From positions 1,861,010-1,925,009 of the forward strand of contig CP051235.1 in NCBI GenBank assembly GCA_017794705.1: DNA of 64,000 nt. Reading direction: 5' to 3'. Under the pieces are notes generated by a model that was not told the DNA's origin, ran no database searches, and saw only the letters and a list, made by a program, of their open reading frames with translations. Shown here in pieces: positions 45,833 through 54,250 of this stretch. The translations under genes were made by a program, and so were the position numbers. Every line of letters begins with the position of its first letter. Position 1 is the first letter of the stretch. Source of the stretch: Devosia sp. (lineage in GTDB: Bacteria; Pseudomonadota; Alphaproteobacteria; Rhizobiales; Devosiaceae).

Positions 45833-46278
45833 TCGGTCTTGTCCGCCTTGGCCTTGTCGAGCGGCACAGCATAAAGCTCCAGCCGGTGATCGACCAGCCT
45901 GTAGCCGAGCCGCCGGGCAATCAGGTCCTGGATGGCCTCAATCTCCTCGTTGCGGAACTCGATGACCTTGCCCGAGCGAATGTCGATGAGGTGGTCATGA
46001 TGCTCGTCGGGGATCGGCTCGAAGCGGGCGCGGCCGTCCTTGAAATCGTGCTTGGTGACCAGCCCGGCTTCCTCGAACAGGTGCAGGGTGCGATAGACAG
46101 TCGACAGAGATATGCGCTGGTCGATCTCGGAAGCGCGGCGATAGAGTTCTTCAACGTCGGGGTGGTCGACGGCCTGTTCCATGACCTGGGCGATGATGCG
46201 GCGCTGGTCGGTCATGCGCATGCCGCGCGCGGCGCATTGCTCTTCCAGCGTCTGTTCGAAGTCGGTCTTGTCGCCCAT
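45829..46278 (-). CDS. fur: Fur-family metalloregulator (Fur or Mur)
   Basis: A 149-residue winged-helix metal regulator. The DNA-binding region has MRMTDQRRIIAQVMEQ and SLSTVYRTLHLFEEAGLV; the metal region has DEHHDHLIDIRSGKVIEF. It lacks the CxxC pairs of zinc-structural Fur, as do the alphaproteobacterial Fur/Mur proteins that sense manganese. I chose the ATG at 46278 with AGGCGAGG ahead; one at 46305 is also in frame. It follows rimI and overlaps plsC. Confidence 0.9.
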   Translation of the reverse strand: MGDKTDFEQTLEEQCAARGMRMTDQRRIIAQVMEQAVDHPDVEELYRRASEIDQRISLSTVYRTLHLFEEAGLVTKHDFKDGRARFEPIPDEHHDHLIDIRSGKVIEFRNEEIEAIQDLIARRLGYRLVDHRLELYAVPLDKAKADKTE

Positions 46279-46308
46279 GCGCCTCGCCTGTGCCGTGAGC
46301 TTCATGGC

Positions 46309-46788
46309 CTAATTCAGTTCCCGCCGCATGACAAGCGCGGCCGCGGCGGCGCCATCGGGGCGGGGATAATAGCCTTCGCGCCGGGAAATCTCGGTAAAGT
46401 CATTGCTGCGGTAAAGTCTTATGGCCGCCGCGTTTGTTTCCTCGACTTCCAGCATGATGTGGGTAACCGGGCTCATGCGCAGATCCTCGATCCCGGCTTG
46501 CAGCAGGGCCGCGCCCAGCCCCTTGCCGCGCTTCCAGCTGTCCACCGTGATGGTCAACAGATCGGCGCTGTCCCCGGCCAGCCGCAGGATCATGAAACCG
46601 GCGATACGGCGGGACTTGTCGCAGGCGACATAGATGGGGGTGTGCTTGGGGTCGTTGATGTAGCGGGTGAAGTCCTCAACCGGCCAGCCGCGGTAGAAGG
46701 CCGCAGCGTGCAGGCGCGCCAGGGTTTCGGCGTCCGCCGGCATGGCCGGTTCGATATGCAGCCCCGCCGGGGCCATCCAGATTTTCAT
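46309..46788 (-). CDS. rimI: ribosomal-protein-alanine N-acetyltransferase-like GNAT protein
   Basis: A 159-residue GNAT-fold acetyltransferase. The acetyl-CoA motif is LTITVDSWKRGKGLGAALLQ, and the C terminus has MLEVEETNAAAIRLYRSNDF, typical of RimI, which acetylates the N terminus of ribosomal protein bS18. The ATG at 46788 is one base after the tsaB stop, so the two are coupled; the tsaB-rimI pair is universal. An upstream in-frame extension is not protein-like. Confidence 0.94.
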   Translation of the reverse strand: MKIWMAPAGLHIEPAMPADAETLARLHAAAFYRGWPVEDFTRYINDPKHTPIYVACDKSRRIAGFMILRLAGDSADLLTITVDSWKRGKGLGAALLQAGIEDLRMSPVTHIMLEVEETNAAAIRLYRSNDFTEISRREGYYPRPDGAAAAALVMRRELN

Positions 46789-46789
46789 C

Positions 46790-47413
46790 TCAGTGCCCTG
46801 CCCTTGCCACCAGCTTTGTCGTTTGCGGCTTGGCATCCGCCGCCCGCACATAGGCCGGGTCGGGCGGAAATGCGGCTGGGTCAACCTCAAGCGCGAATTC
46901 CGCCAACCGCAGAATGTCGACCTGCGGATCGGAGACCATCCCGGTCCCCTTTGCAGGATAGTTGGCCAGCACGACTTCGCCGGGCAAAAGCGCCGGCGGT
47001 GTTTCCGGCTTGCCTGGCGCTGAAAAGCTTTGCACGTAGAACTCGCTTCGCCTTGCATCGAGAACAACATCGACAGGCTGCCCCGGTTCCGCGCCGAGCG
47101 ACAGGGCCAGCAGGTTGGGCACGCCGATCACCGGCAGGTTGAGCGCGAGGCCGAGCCCGCGGGCGGCCGAAATGCCAATCCGGAGCCCGGAAAAGGAGCC
47201 CGGTCCGGTTGTGACGGCGAGGCGGGTCAATTGGTGATAGGCAATCTGGTTTTCAGCCAGAAGCCGCCCGATCCTGTCGAACAGGATCTCGGCATGGCCC
47301 TTGGCCATCTCTTCAACCGCCCGCACGGCAAGCCTGTCACCGGCCAGCGCCAGTTGCAGGCGCGGGCCGGACGTGTCAATTGCCAGAACGGTTTCAGCTG
47401 CGGTCACGGACAT
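46790..47413 (-). CDS. tsaB: tRNA threonylcarbamoyladenosine biosynthesis protein TsaB
   Basis: A 207-residue ASKHA-fold protein that forms a complex with TsaD for t6A37 synthesis. VLAIDTSGPRLQLALAG opens the domain and TTGPGSFSGLRIGISAARGL is the TsaB signature; no kinase-type His pair is present, which fits TsaB rather than TsaD. The ATG at 47413 is the first codon. It shares a tight junction with rimI. Confidence 0.96.
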   Translation of the reverse strand: MSVTAAETVLAIDTSGPRLQLALAGDRLAVRAVEEMAKGHAEILFDRIGRLLAENQIAYHQLTRLAVTTGPGSFSGLRIGISAARGLGLALNLPVIGVPNLLALSLGAEPGQPVDVVLDARRSEFYVQSFSAPGKPETPPALLPGEVVLANYPAKGTGMVSDPQVDILRLAEFALEVDPAAFPPDPAYVRAADAKPQTTKLVARAGH

Positions 47414-47480
47414 GGTGCGAGCGGTTTAGGCCGCACCTGTCGCAACGGCAAGAGGTCGGTCGCCGCGAACTGACCCGCGA

Positions 47481-48041
47481 CTAAACCTCCTCGACGCCGG
47501 TGACGCCCGGCACGAAGTGGCGAAGCAGGTTTTCGATGCCGTGCTTGAGAGTGGCCGTCGATGACGGACAGCCGGAGCAGGCGCCCTGCATGTGCAGGAA
47601 CACGGTGCCCTGCTTGTAGCCCTTGAATGTGATGTCGCCGCCGTCCATGGCCACGGCAGGGCGCACGCGGGTGGCCAGCAGCTCCTTGATGACTTCGACG
47701 GTCTCGCTTTCCGATTCATCGTAGAATTCGTCGTCATCCGACGCCGCGGCAGCCGGGCCGTCCGACAGGATCGGCTTGCCCGACATGAAGTGCTCCATGA
47801 TGGCGCCGAGAATGGCCGGCTTGATATGGGCCCAGTCGGCGTCATCCTTGGTCACCGAAATGAAGTCGGAGCCCAGAAATACGCCGGTCACACCCTGCAC
47901 TTCGAACAGCGAAGCGCCGAGCGGTGAAATGGCCGCGGCATCCGCCGTGCGGAAATCGCGCGGTTCACCTTCCAGCACATCGCGACCCGGCAGGAATTTC
48001 AGCGTCGCGGGATTGGGCGTGGCTTCTGTCTGAATGAACAT
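47481..48041 (-). CDS. nfuA: NifU-family iron-sulfur scaffold (Nfu)
   Basis: A 186-residue Fe-S carrier. The N-terminal Nfu domain (MFIQTEATPNPATLKFLPG) is followed by a NifU-like domain with the cluster-binding CxxC in GACSGCPSS. A short acidic linker (DDDEFYDESESE) joins them. The ATG at 48041 is chosen because an upstream in-frame start gives unlikely sequence. It lies ahead of tsaB on the same strand, a Hyphomicrobiales arrangement. Confidence 0.95.
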   Translation of the reverse strand: MFIQTEATPNPATLKFLPGRDVLEGEPRDFRTADAAAISPLGASLFEVQGVTGVFLGSDFISVTKDDADWAHIKPAILGAIMEHFMSGKPILSDGPAAAASDDDEFYDESESETVEVIKELLATRVRPAVAMDGGDITFKGYKQGTVFLHMQGACSGCPSSTATLKHGIENLLRHFVPGVTGVEEV

Positions 48042-48072
48042 GAGGTCCTCGTGCCGGTCTGCCGGCCTGATC

Positions 48073-48090
48073 AAAGCGAAAGATCGCTTT
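48073..48090. other. hairpin between usp and nfuA
   Basis: AAAGCGA and TCGCTTT enclose a four-base loop, 32 bases ahead of the nfuA start. No T run longer than three follows on either strand, so the role (weak terminator of the usp gene or leader structure) is uncertain. Confidence 0.35.
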
Positions 48091-48165
48091 AGAATGATTC
48101 CAGATTGACCACAATTTAGGCCCTTGGCGGGGTTTTGTGAAGGGGCGGCGGCAAGATTCTGCCCC

Positions 48166-48696
48166 TCAACAAAGCGCGATAATGTCCTCGTCGCTCAGCC
48201 CGCCAGGGATGATGGTGACGGGGATCGGCAATGCGTTGGCGCCGCGCGAGGCAAAGGCGGAAACAAGCGGGCCGGGTCCTTCCGAGGAGGTGCCGGCCGC
48301 GAGAACAAGGATGGCGATGGCCTTGTCTTCCTCGATCAGCTTTTCGATTTCCTCGGCCATGCGGCCTTCGCGCACCACCTGCTCCACCTTGATGTCGCCA
48401 ATCTGCTTGATGCTTTCGGCCCGTTCGGCCAACAGCCGCTCGGCCTCGTCCCAGGCCTCGGCGCGCATGACGTCCTCCACCCCGATCCAGTGCTGGAATT
48501 CTTCGGAGGTGATGATGGACAAGAGCACCACGGTGCCACCCGTGCGCAACACGCGGTGGGCCGCGAACGTCACGGCGCGCGCGCATTCCTCGGTATCATC
48601 GATGATCACGAGAAACTTGCGCTGGTAGGGTCCGGTAAAACTGGTCCGGGATTCGTTCAAACCCGTTGTCCGTTTGAAGTGGCCTTGGCCCGGCAT
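48166..48696 (-). CDS. universal stress protein family (UspA-like)
   Basis: A 176-residue nucleotide-binding alpha/beta protein. FLVIIDDTEECARAVTFAAH opens the UspA fold and ILVLAAGTSSEGPGPL replaces the usual G2xG9G ATP loop, so ATP binding is uncertain. Start choice is between the ATG at 48696 and TTG at 48660 (NESRTSFTGPYQ). It lies between trpS and nfuA on the same strand; no specific stress role can be read. Confidence 0.88.
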   Translation of the reverse strand: MPGQGHFKRTTGLNESRTSFTGPYQRKFLVIIDDTEECARAVTFAAHRVLRTGGTVVLLSIITSEEFQHWIGVEDVMRAEAWDEAERLLAERAESIKQIGDIKVEQVVREGRMAEEIEKLIEEDKAIAILVLAAGTSSEGPGPLVSAFASRGANALPIPVTIIPGGLSDEDIIALC

Positions 48697-48757
48697 GCTG
48701 CCATCTGGGCGGAGGCGGGGCAAGACCCTGCCCCCGCGTCCATTTGGCGGAAGCGCT

Positions 48758-49792
48758 CTAACGCACGAAGCCGATGATGTCGCGGACCTGATCGATGGTC
48801 TGCACAGCCAGCGGCCGGGCCCGACCGGCACCGTCGCGCAGAATGTTCTCGATTTCGGCCGGATCAGCCAGATAGCGGCGCATTTCGGCGTTCATCGGGG
48901 CCAGTTCGCTGACCGCGAGCTCCGCCAGAGCTGGCTTGAAGGCGCCGAAACCCTGCCCACCAAACTCGGCCAACACCTCATCGACGCCCTTGCCCGACAG
49001 GGCGGCGTAGATGCCGACCAGATTGGCCGCCTCGAGCCGCCCTTCCAGCCCCTTGGCCTCGGACGGCAGAGGTTCGGGATCGGTGGTGGCCTTCTTGATC
49101 TTTTTGGCGATCGTGTCGGAATCGTCGGTCAGCACGATCCGCGACATGTCCGAAGGGTCGGACTTGGACATTTTCTTCGATCCGTCGCGCAGCGATTTGA
49201 CCAGCGTGGCCGGCCCAGCGATCAGCGGCTCGGTGATCGGGAAAAACTCCTCGTCGTGGCCATTGGCCTTGATTGATTTGGCAAAATCATTGTTGAACTT
49301 CTGCGCGATGTCGCGGGTCAGTTCCAGGTGTTGTTTCTGGTCGTCGCCCACCGGCACATGCGTCGCCTTGTACAAGAGAATATCCGCCGCCATCAGCGAG
49401 GGATAAGCGAACAGGCCCAGCGAGACATTTTCGGAGTTCTTGCCGGCCTTGTCCTTGAACTGGGTCATGCGCTGCATCCAACCCACGCGGGCGATGCAGT
49501 TGAACACCCAGGCCAGTTCGGCGTGTTCCTTGATCTGGGACTGGTTGAAAATGATCGACTTTTTCGGGTCGAGCCCGGCGGCCAGATAGGCGGCGGTCAG
49601 TTCAAGGGTCGACTGGCGCAGGTCTTCGGGCTCCTGCCAGACGGTGATGGCGTGCATGTCGACGACGCAATAAATGCAGTCGTGGGTGTCCTGCAGCGGG
49701 ACAAAACGCTTGATGGCGCCCAGATAGTTGCCCAGGTGCAGGTCGCCGGACGGCTGGATGCCGGAAAAGACGCGCGGTTTGAACTGGCTCAT
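48758..49792 (-). CDS. trpS: tryptophanyl-tRNA synthetase
   Basis: A 344-residue class I synthetase. The HIGH-type motif is [13 protein letters not shown] and the KMSKS motif is present as [13 protein letters not shown]. The middle insertion and C-terminal helices ([15 protein letters not shown]) match TrpRS. The ATG at 49792 begins [16 protein letters not shown]. It is on minus with murJ 71 bases upstream. Confidence 0.98.
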   Translation of the reverse strand: MSQFKPRVFSGIQPSGDLHLGNYLGAIKRFVPLQDTHDCIYCVVDMHAITVWQEPEDLRQSTLELTAAYLAAGLDPKKSIIFNQSQIKEHAELAWVFNCIARVGWMQRMTQFKDKAGKNSENVSLGLFAYPSLMAADILLYKATHVPVGDDQKQHLELTRDIAQKFNNDFAKSIKANGHDEEFFPITEPLIAGPATLVKSLRDGSKKMSKSDPSDMSRIVLTDDSDTIAKKIKKATTDPEPLPSEAKGLEGRLEAANLVGIYAALSGKGVDEVLAEFGGQGFGAFKPALAELAVSELAPMNAEMRRYLADPAEIENILRDGAGRARPLAVQTIDQVRDIIGFVR

Positions 49793-49863
49793 TGGTATTT
49801 TCCTGAAACGGCGGAAGAGGCTGGTGGCGGCTTATCGCCCAAACCATGCGCCAATGACAAGTC

Positions 49864-51420
49864 TCAGTTGGCGCGGCGCAACTGGCTGACGAGCCGGTTC
49901 AGCCTGAGTGTGCCCGTGAGATGAATGAGCGCGAAATAGGCACCACCACCTGCAACAACCAGCATGACCAAAAGCGACAGTTTGAGCACAAGCGAATCTC
50001 CGTAGAGCCATGGCGCAATCAGGTTCGCGGCCCACCAGGCCGCAGCACCCATCACGAGGCTGAGCAGGACAATTATGCCCAACCGTCTGATCTGCACCGG
50101 CGACGGATCGAAATAGCCACGCCGCCAGAGCAGGTACCCCAGTCCCAGCGCGTTGACCCAGGCGGCAAGGCTGGTCGCGATGGCGATGCCGACATGCTCA
50201 TAGACGGGAAACAGAGCGAGACTCGTGCCGACGTTTATCGCAACGGACACACCGGCAAGCACCGACGGCGTCATTGTGTCCTCGCGGGCAAAGAAACCCG
50301 GCTGGAACACCTTGATCAACACGAATGCCGGCAGGCCCCAGGCAAAACCCATCAGCGCGTGCGCGGTTTCAAGCCTAGCTTCCTGCCCGAACGCGCCTCG
50401 CTCGAACAGCACGTGAATGATCGGCTGAGCCAGCGCAAACAGCGCCACTGCTGCCGGCACGCACAGGAGCATGGCGATCAGCAGCGAATTGTCGAAGGCA
50501 AGTTTGGCCTCGTCCAGCCGGTCGCCTTTCAGGTGACGGCTCAATTCAGGCAGCAGCACCACGCCAATGGCAATTCCGATAATCCCCAGCGGCAACTGGT
50601 AGAGCCGGTCGGCATAATAGAGATAGGAGATGGCGCCCGCTGCGCCCGAGGCGATGATGGTGCCGATGAAAATATTGATCTGGGTAATGCCGCCGGTCAG
50701 CATGGCGGGCAGCGCCAATGCCCAGAAGCGGCGCATGGTGCGGTCCCACGCCGGCATCCGGAAGTCGGGCAGAAAGTCGGCCCGTTTGAGGAAGATGAAG
50801 ACCAGCACGAACTGGGCGACGCCGCCGGTCAGCACACCCGTTGCGAGGACAAGCGCGTTGAATTCACTGTCGCGGGCCAAAAGCACCAGCCCGGCCAGCG
50901 CTGTGATCAATACGATGTTCAAAAGCACCGGCGCGAATGCGGCGGCGATGAACCTGTCGAGAGAATTGAGAATCGCACCGAACGAAGCCATCAGCGACAT
51001 GCAGGCCAGATAGGGAAAGCAGATCCGGGCCAGCAGCACGGTCAGCTCGAATTTTTCAGCGTTCTCGACAAATCCGGGCACGAACAGGGTGATGACCTGC
51101 GGCATGAATATTTCAGCCAGCAATGTCAGTACGGTCAGAAATATCGCCAGCCAGGAAATGATGCGGCCGGCAAGCGCGCGGGCCACCTCGGTCCCCTCCT
51201 TTTCCAGCGCCCCGGAGAACAGAGGGATGAAGGCAGCGTTGAAGGCGCCCTCGGCGAACAGCCGGCGGAACAGGTTGGGAAAGCGGAACGCGGCGAAAAA
51301 CGCATCGGCAGCCAGTCCCGTGCCCAGTACCTGAGCCATCAATATGTCGCGCAGAAAACCGGTGACGCGGGACAAAAGCGTCATGGCGCCGACCGAGAAA
51401 AAGTTCCGGTAGAGATTCAC
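49864..51420 (-). CDS. murJ: lipid II flippase MurJ (MviN)
   Basis: A 518-residue integral membrane protein with about 14 hydrophobic helices; it flips the peptidoglycan precursor lipid II across the inner membrane. MTLLSRVTGFLRDILMAQVLG is the conserved first-helix signature, and Arg residues in LFRRLFAEGAFNAAFIP are in the cavity. The start is GTG at 51420 (reading MNLYRNFFSVGAM) with GGAG ahead. It lies 16 bases after glnD on the same strand. Confidence 0.96.
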   Translation of the reverse strand: MNLYRNFFSVGAMTLLSRVTGFLRDILMAQVLGTGLAADAFFAAFRFPNLFRRLFAEGAFNAAFIPLFSGALEKEGTEVARALAGRIISWLAIFLTVLTLLAEIFMPQVITLFVPGFVENAEKFELTVLLARICFPYLACMSLMASFGAILNSLDRFIAAAFAPVLLNIVLITALAGLVLLARDSEFNALVLATGVLTGGVAQFVLVFIFLKRADFLPDFRMPAWDRTMRRFWALALPAMLTGGITQINIFIGTIIASGAAGAISYLYYADRLYQLPLGIIGIAIGVVLLPELSRHLKGDRLDEAKLAFDNSLLIAMLLCVPAAVALFALAQPIIHVLFERGAFGQEARLETAHALMGFAWGLPAFVLIKVFQPGFFAREDTMTPSVLAGVSVAINVGTSLALFPVYEHVGIAIATSLAAWVNALGLGYLLWRRGYFDPSPVQIRRLGIIVLLSLVMGAAAWWAANLIAPWLYGDSLVLKLSLLVMLVVAGGGAYFALIHLTGTLRLNRLVSQLRRAN

Positions 51421-51436
51421 CGGACCGGCTCCGCGC

Positions 51437-54250
51437 TCAACTTGCCTTAGCCTGCTTGGTGTCCGCGTCGGGCGTGAAAACGGCGATCATGCGGTCGCGG
51501 ATCCGGTTCTGGCGGGCGGTGGATTCGATTTTGCCGCCGGTCAGGTCGGTGACGTAGAAAACGTCGACGGCCTTTTCGCCATATGTGCCGATATGCGCCG
51601 AGCCGATGGACAGGTTGAGGTCGGAGAGTTCACGGGTCAGGTCATACAGGAGCCCGGTGCGGTCGAGACCGGAAACCTCGACGACCGTGAACTTGGACGA
51701 CAGGGCGTTGGAGATCTGCACGTCAGGCGGGAGTTTGAACGGCTTGAGACGGCGGTTGAGGCGCGTGTCGGCGCCCAGTTGATCCTTGACCCGGCGGGTT
51801 CCGGCCAGCAGTTCACGCACCGTCTCGATGATGCGGGTGGCACGAATGCGCTCGTCTTCATCAACGCTGAACGAACGACGCAGGCGGAATGTATCGAGCG
51901 CATAGCCATCGCGCATCGATGAAATGTGCGCGCCGATGATCGAACTGTCGTTCATGGTGCAGGCCGCGGCGATCAGCGACAAGAGCCGCGGGTGGTCGGT
52001 GGTGTAGAACGAGACCTCTGTAATCGCCTCGAAGGCGTTGACCCCGCATTCGCCAGCGAACTTCTGACCCTGATCATCGGCCTTTTTCACCATGCGGGCG
52101 TGCCGCACCATCAGGCCGGGGTCCGTACGCAACCAATAGGGCGAATAGTGGCGGTCGACATAGTCGTCGATCTGTTTCTTCGTCCAGTCGCCGAGTTGCT
52201 CGACCAGTTGTTCCTTGGCCTCCTCGACCCGCTCGCGCTGCGAGACCTGCGAATGTCCACCCGAGAGCAACGGCTCGGTGGCATAATAGAGCGCCCGCAA
52301 TAGCGAGCCTTTCCAGCCGGTCCACACACCCGGGCCGACCGCACGGATGTCGCAGGCGGTCAGGATCATCAGCAGCGCCAGCCGGTTCGGGCTTTGCACG
52401 ATATCCGCAAAGGACTTTGCTGTTTCCGGGTCCTGGATGTCACGCGACTGGGCGATCTCGCTCATCAGCAGATGATATTCGATCAGCCAGGCCACGGTCT
52501 CGGTTTCCGAAGGGCTGAGGCCGAACCGCGGGCACAGGCGCCGGGCCACCTTGGCCCCGGCAATTGAATGGTCTTCGGGGCGGCCCTTGGCAATATCGTG
52601 CAGGAACAGGGTGACATAGAGCAGGCGCGTGTCGCTCAGCGTCGGCAACAACTCATGGGTCAGCGGCAGTTCATCGCGGAACTCGCCATTGGCGATGCCG
52701 GCCATCACGCCAACGGCGCGGATCAGGTGCTCGTCAACCGTATAGTGGTGATACATGTTGAACTGCATCAGGGCGACGATGCGGCCGAATTCGGTGACGA
52801 ATTTGCCCAGAACGCCGCTCTCGTTCATGCGCCTCAGGATGCGTTCGGCCGATCTGGGGCTGGTCAGGATATCGAGGAACCAGGCGTTCGCCTGTTCATT
52901 GTTGCGCACCGTCTTGTCGATGGCCCCGAGCGAACGGGTGATCAGGCGCAGTGCATCGGGGTGAAAAAGCACATCCTCGCGGCCCGCCACCCAGAAGATG
53001 CGGATCAGATTGAGCGGGTCGCGGGTAAAGACCTTTTCGTCAGCCACATTGATGCGGCCGCGTTCGATGACGAAATCGGTCTCGCCACGGATCTTCTTGA
53101 TACCCTTGCCGAAATTGAACACGCGGCCGAGAATGTCCGGCTTGGCGTGATGGAATTCGAGGGAAGCACAGAACAGCCGCGTCAGGTCACCCACATCCTT
53201 GGCGACAAGGAAATAGCGTTTCATGAACCGTTCGACTGACAACATGCCGGCGCGGTTGGCAAAGCCGAGACGCTGGGCAATTTCAGGCTGCAGGTCGAAA
53301 TGCAGTTTTTCCTCGGCGCGTCCGGTCATGAAATGCAGATGGCAGCGCACCGCCCACAGAAAGTTCTCGGCTTTTTCGAACACGCGCAATTCGGTTTTTG
53401 AATAGACGCCCTTGTCCACAAGGTCGCGGTTGGCCTTGACCTGGTAGAAATATTTGCCAATCCAGAACAGGGTGTTGAGGTCGCGCAGACCGCCCTTGCC
53501 TTCCTTGATATTGGGCTCGACGACGTAGCGGGTGTTGCCGATCGCCTCGTGGCGTTCGTCGCGCTCGTTGAGCTTGGCGGCGATGAATTCGGGGCCCGTG
53601 CCGGCCACCACTTCCTTTTCGAAGCGCTTTTCGAGGGTGAGGAACATCTGTTCGTCGCCGGTCAGAAAACGCGCTTCCAGCGTGGCGGTGCGCACCGTCA
53701 TGTCGGTCTTGGCCATGTGCAGGCACTCGTCGACCGAGCGCACGGCGTGGCCGACCTTTTGACCGAGGTCCCAGAGCAGATAGAGGATATATTCGGTGAC
53801 CGACTCGCCCCAGGGCGTCTGCTTGTAGGGCAGGATGAACAGCAGATCGATGTCCGAACCCGGTGCCAGCGTGCCGCGCCCGTAGCCGCCGACGGCAGCC
53901 AGCGCCAGGGTTTCGGCGCGGGACGGATTGTCGACCGGGTATACCTGTTCGGTGGCAAACCGGTAGACGGCGCGGATCAGTTCATCTTCGGTCCGGCACA
54001 GGTTCTGGGCGCAGCGCAGACCCTGGGCGTGATTCATCAGGTCGGTTTCGGCCTGCTGACGCGCTTCGGCCAGCACCTGTTTGCACACCGCGAGCAGCGC
54101 TGCCCGGCTTTCGGGGGCATTGGGGCGTTTGTCGCCGATTTCTTCCAGCACCTTTTCCAGAATCTCGTCGCTTTTGATCAGCGAGAAAACCCTGGGCGGC
54201 CTTTTGGACGCAGGCGGGAGGGGTGCGGATTTAGTCGCGGCGGCCGGCAT
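51437..54250 (-). CDS. glnD: bifunctional [protein-PII] uridylyltransferase/removing enzyme
   Basis: A 937-residue nitrogen sensor that uridylylates PII proteins under nitrogen limitation and removes the group when glutamine is high. The nucleotidyltransferase motif GGYGRGTLAPGSDIDLLF is at residues 121-138; the HD domain has HHYTVDEH (501-508) and LFLHDIAKGR (His-Asp at 551-552); two ACT domains near 745 and 860 sense glutamine. The ATG at 54250 lies 20 bases inside the end of mutS. No shorter start is convincing. Confidence 0.97.
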   Translation of the reverse strand: MPAAATKSAPLPPASKRPPRVFSLIKSDEILEKVLEEIGDKRPNAPESRAALLAVCKQVLAEARQQAETDLMNHAQGLRCAQNLCRTEDELIRAVYRFATEQVYPVDNPSRAETLALAAVGGYGRGTLAPGSDIDLLFILPYKQTPWGESVTEYILYLLWDLGQKVGHAVRSVDECLHMAKTDMTVRTATLEARFLTGDEQMFLTLEKRFEKEVVAGTGPEFIAAKLNERDERHEAIGNTRYVVEPNIKEGKGGLRDLNTLFWIGKYFYQVKANRDLVDKGVYSKTELRVFEKAENFLWAVRCHLHFMTGRAEEKLHFDLQPEIAQRLGFANRAGMLSVERFMKRYFLVAKDVGDLTRLFCASLEFHHAKPDILGRVFNFGKGIKKIRGETDFVIERGRINVADEKVFTRDPLNLIRIFWVAGREDVLFHPDALRLITRSLGAIDKTVRNNEQANAWFLDILTSPRSAERILRRMNESGVLGKFVTEFGRIVALMQFNMYHHYTVDEHLIRAVGVMAGIANGEFRDELPLTHELLPTLSDTRLLYVTLFLHDIAKGRPEDHSIAGAKVARRLCPRFGLSPSETETVAWLIEYHLLMSEIAQSRDIQDPETAKSFADIVQSPNRLALLMILTACDIRAVGPGVWTGWKGSLLRALYYATEPLLSGGHSQVSQRERVEEAKEQLVEQLGDWTKKQIDDYVDRHYSPYWLRTDPGLMVRHARMVKKADDQGQKFAGECGVNAFEAITEVSFYTTDHPRLLSLIAAACTMNDSSIIGAHISSMRDGYALDTFRLRRSFSVDEDERIRATRIIETVRELLAGTRRVKDQLGADTRLNRRLKPFKLPPDVQISNALSSKFTVVEVSGLDRTGLLYDLTRELSDLNLSIGSAHIGTYGEKAVDVFYVTDLTGGKIESTARQNRIRDRMIAVFTPDADTKQAKAS

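Noticed and set aside
45886-47142. A 418-codon open frame on plus opposite fur, rimI and tsaB
   Set aside because: The three minus-strand genes have clear motifs and tight junctions; the antisense frame shows no family features.
49921-51450. A 509-codon frame on plus opposite murJ
   Set aside because: Its Gln/His/Arg/Gly-rich composition is the reverse complement of membrane-helix codons; no protein family is visible.
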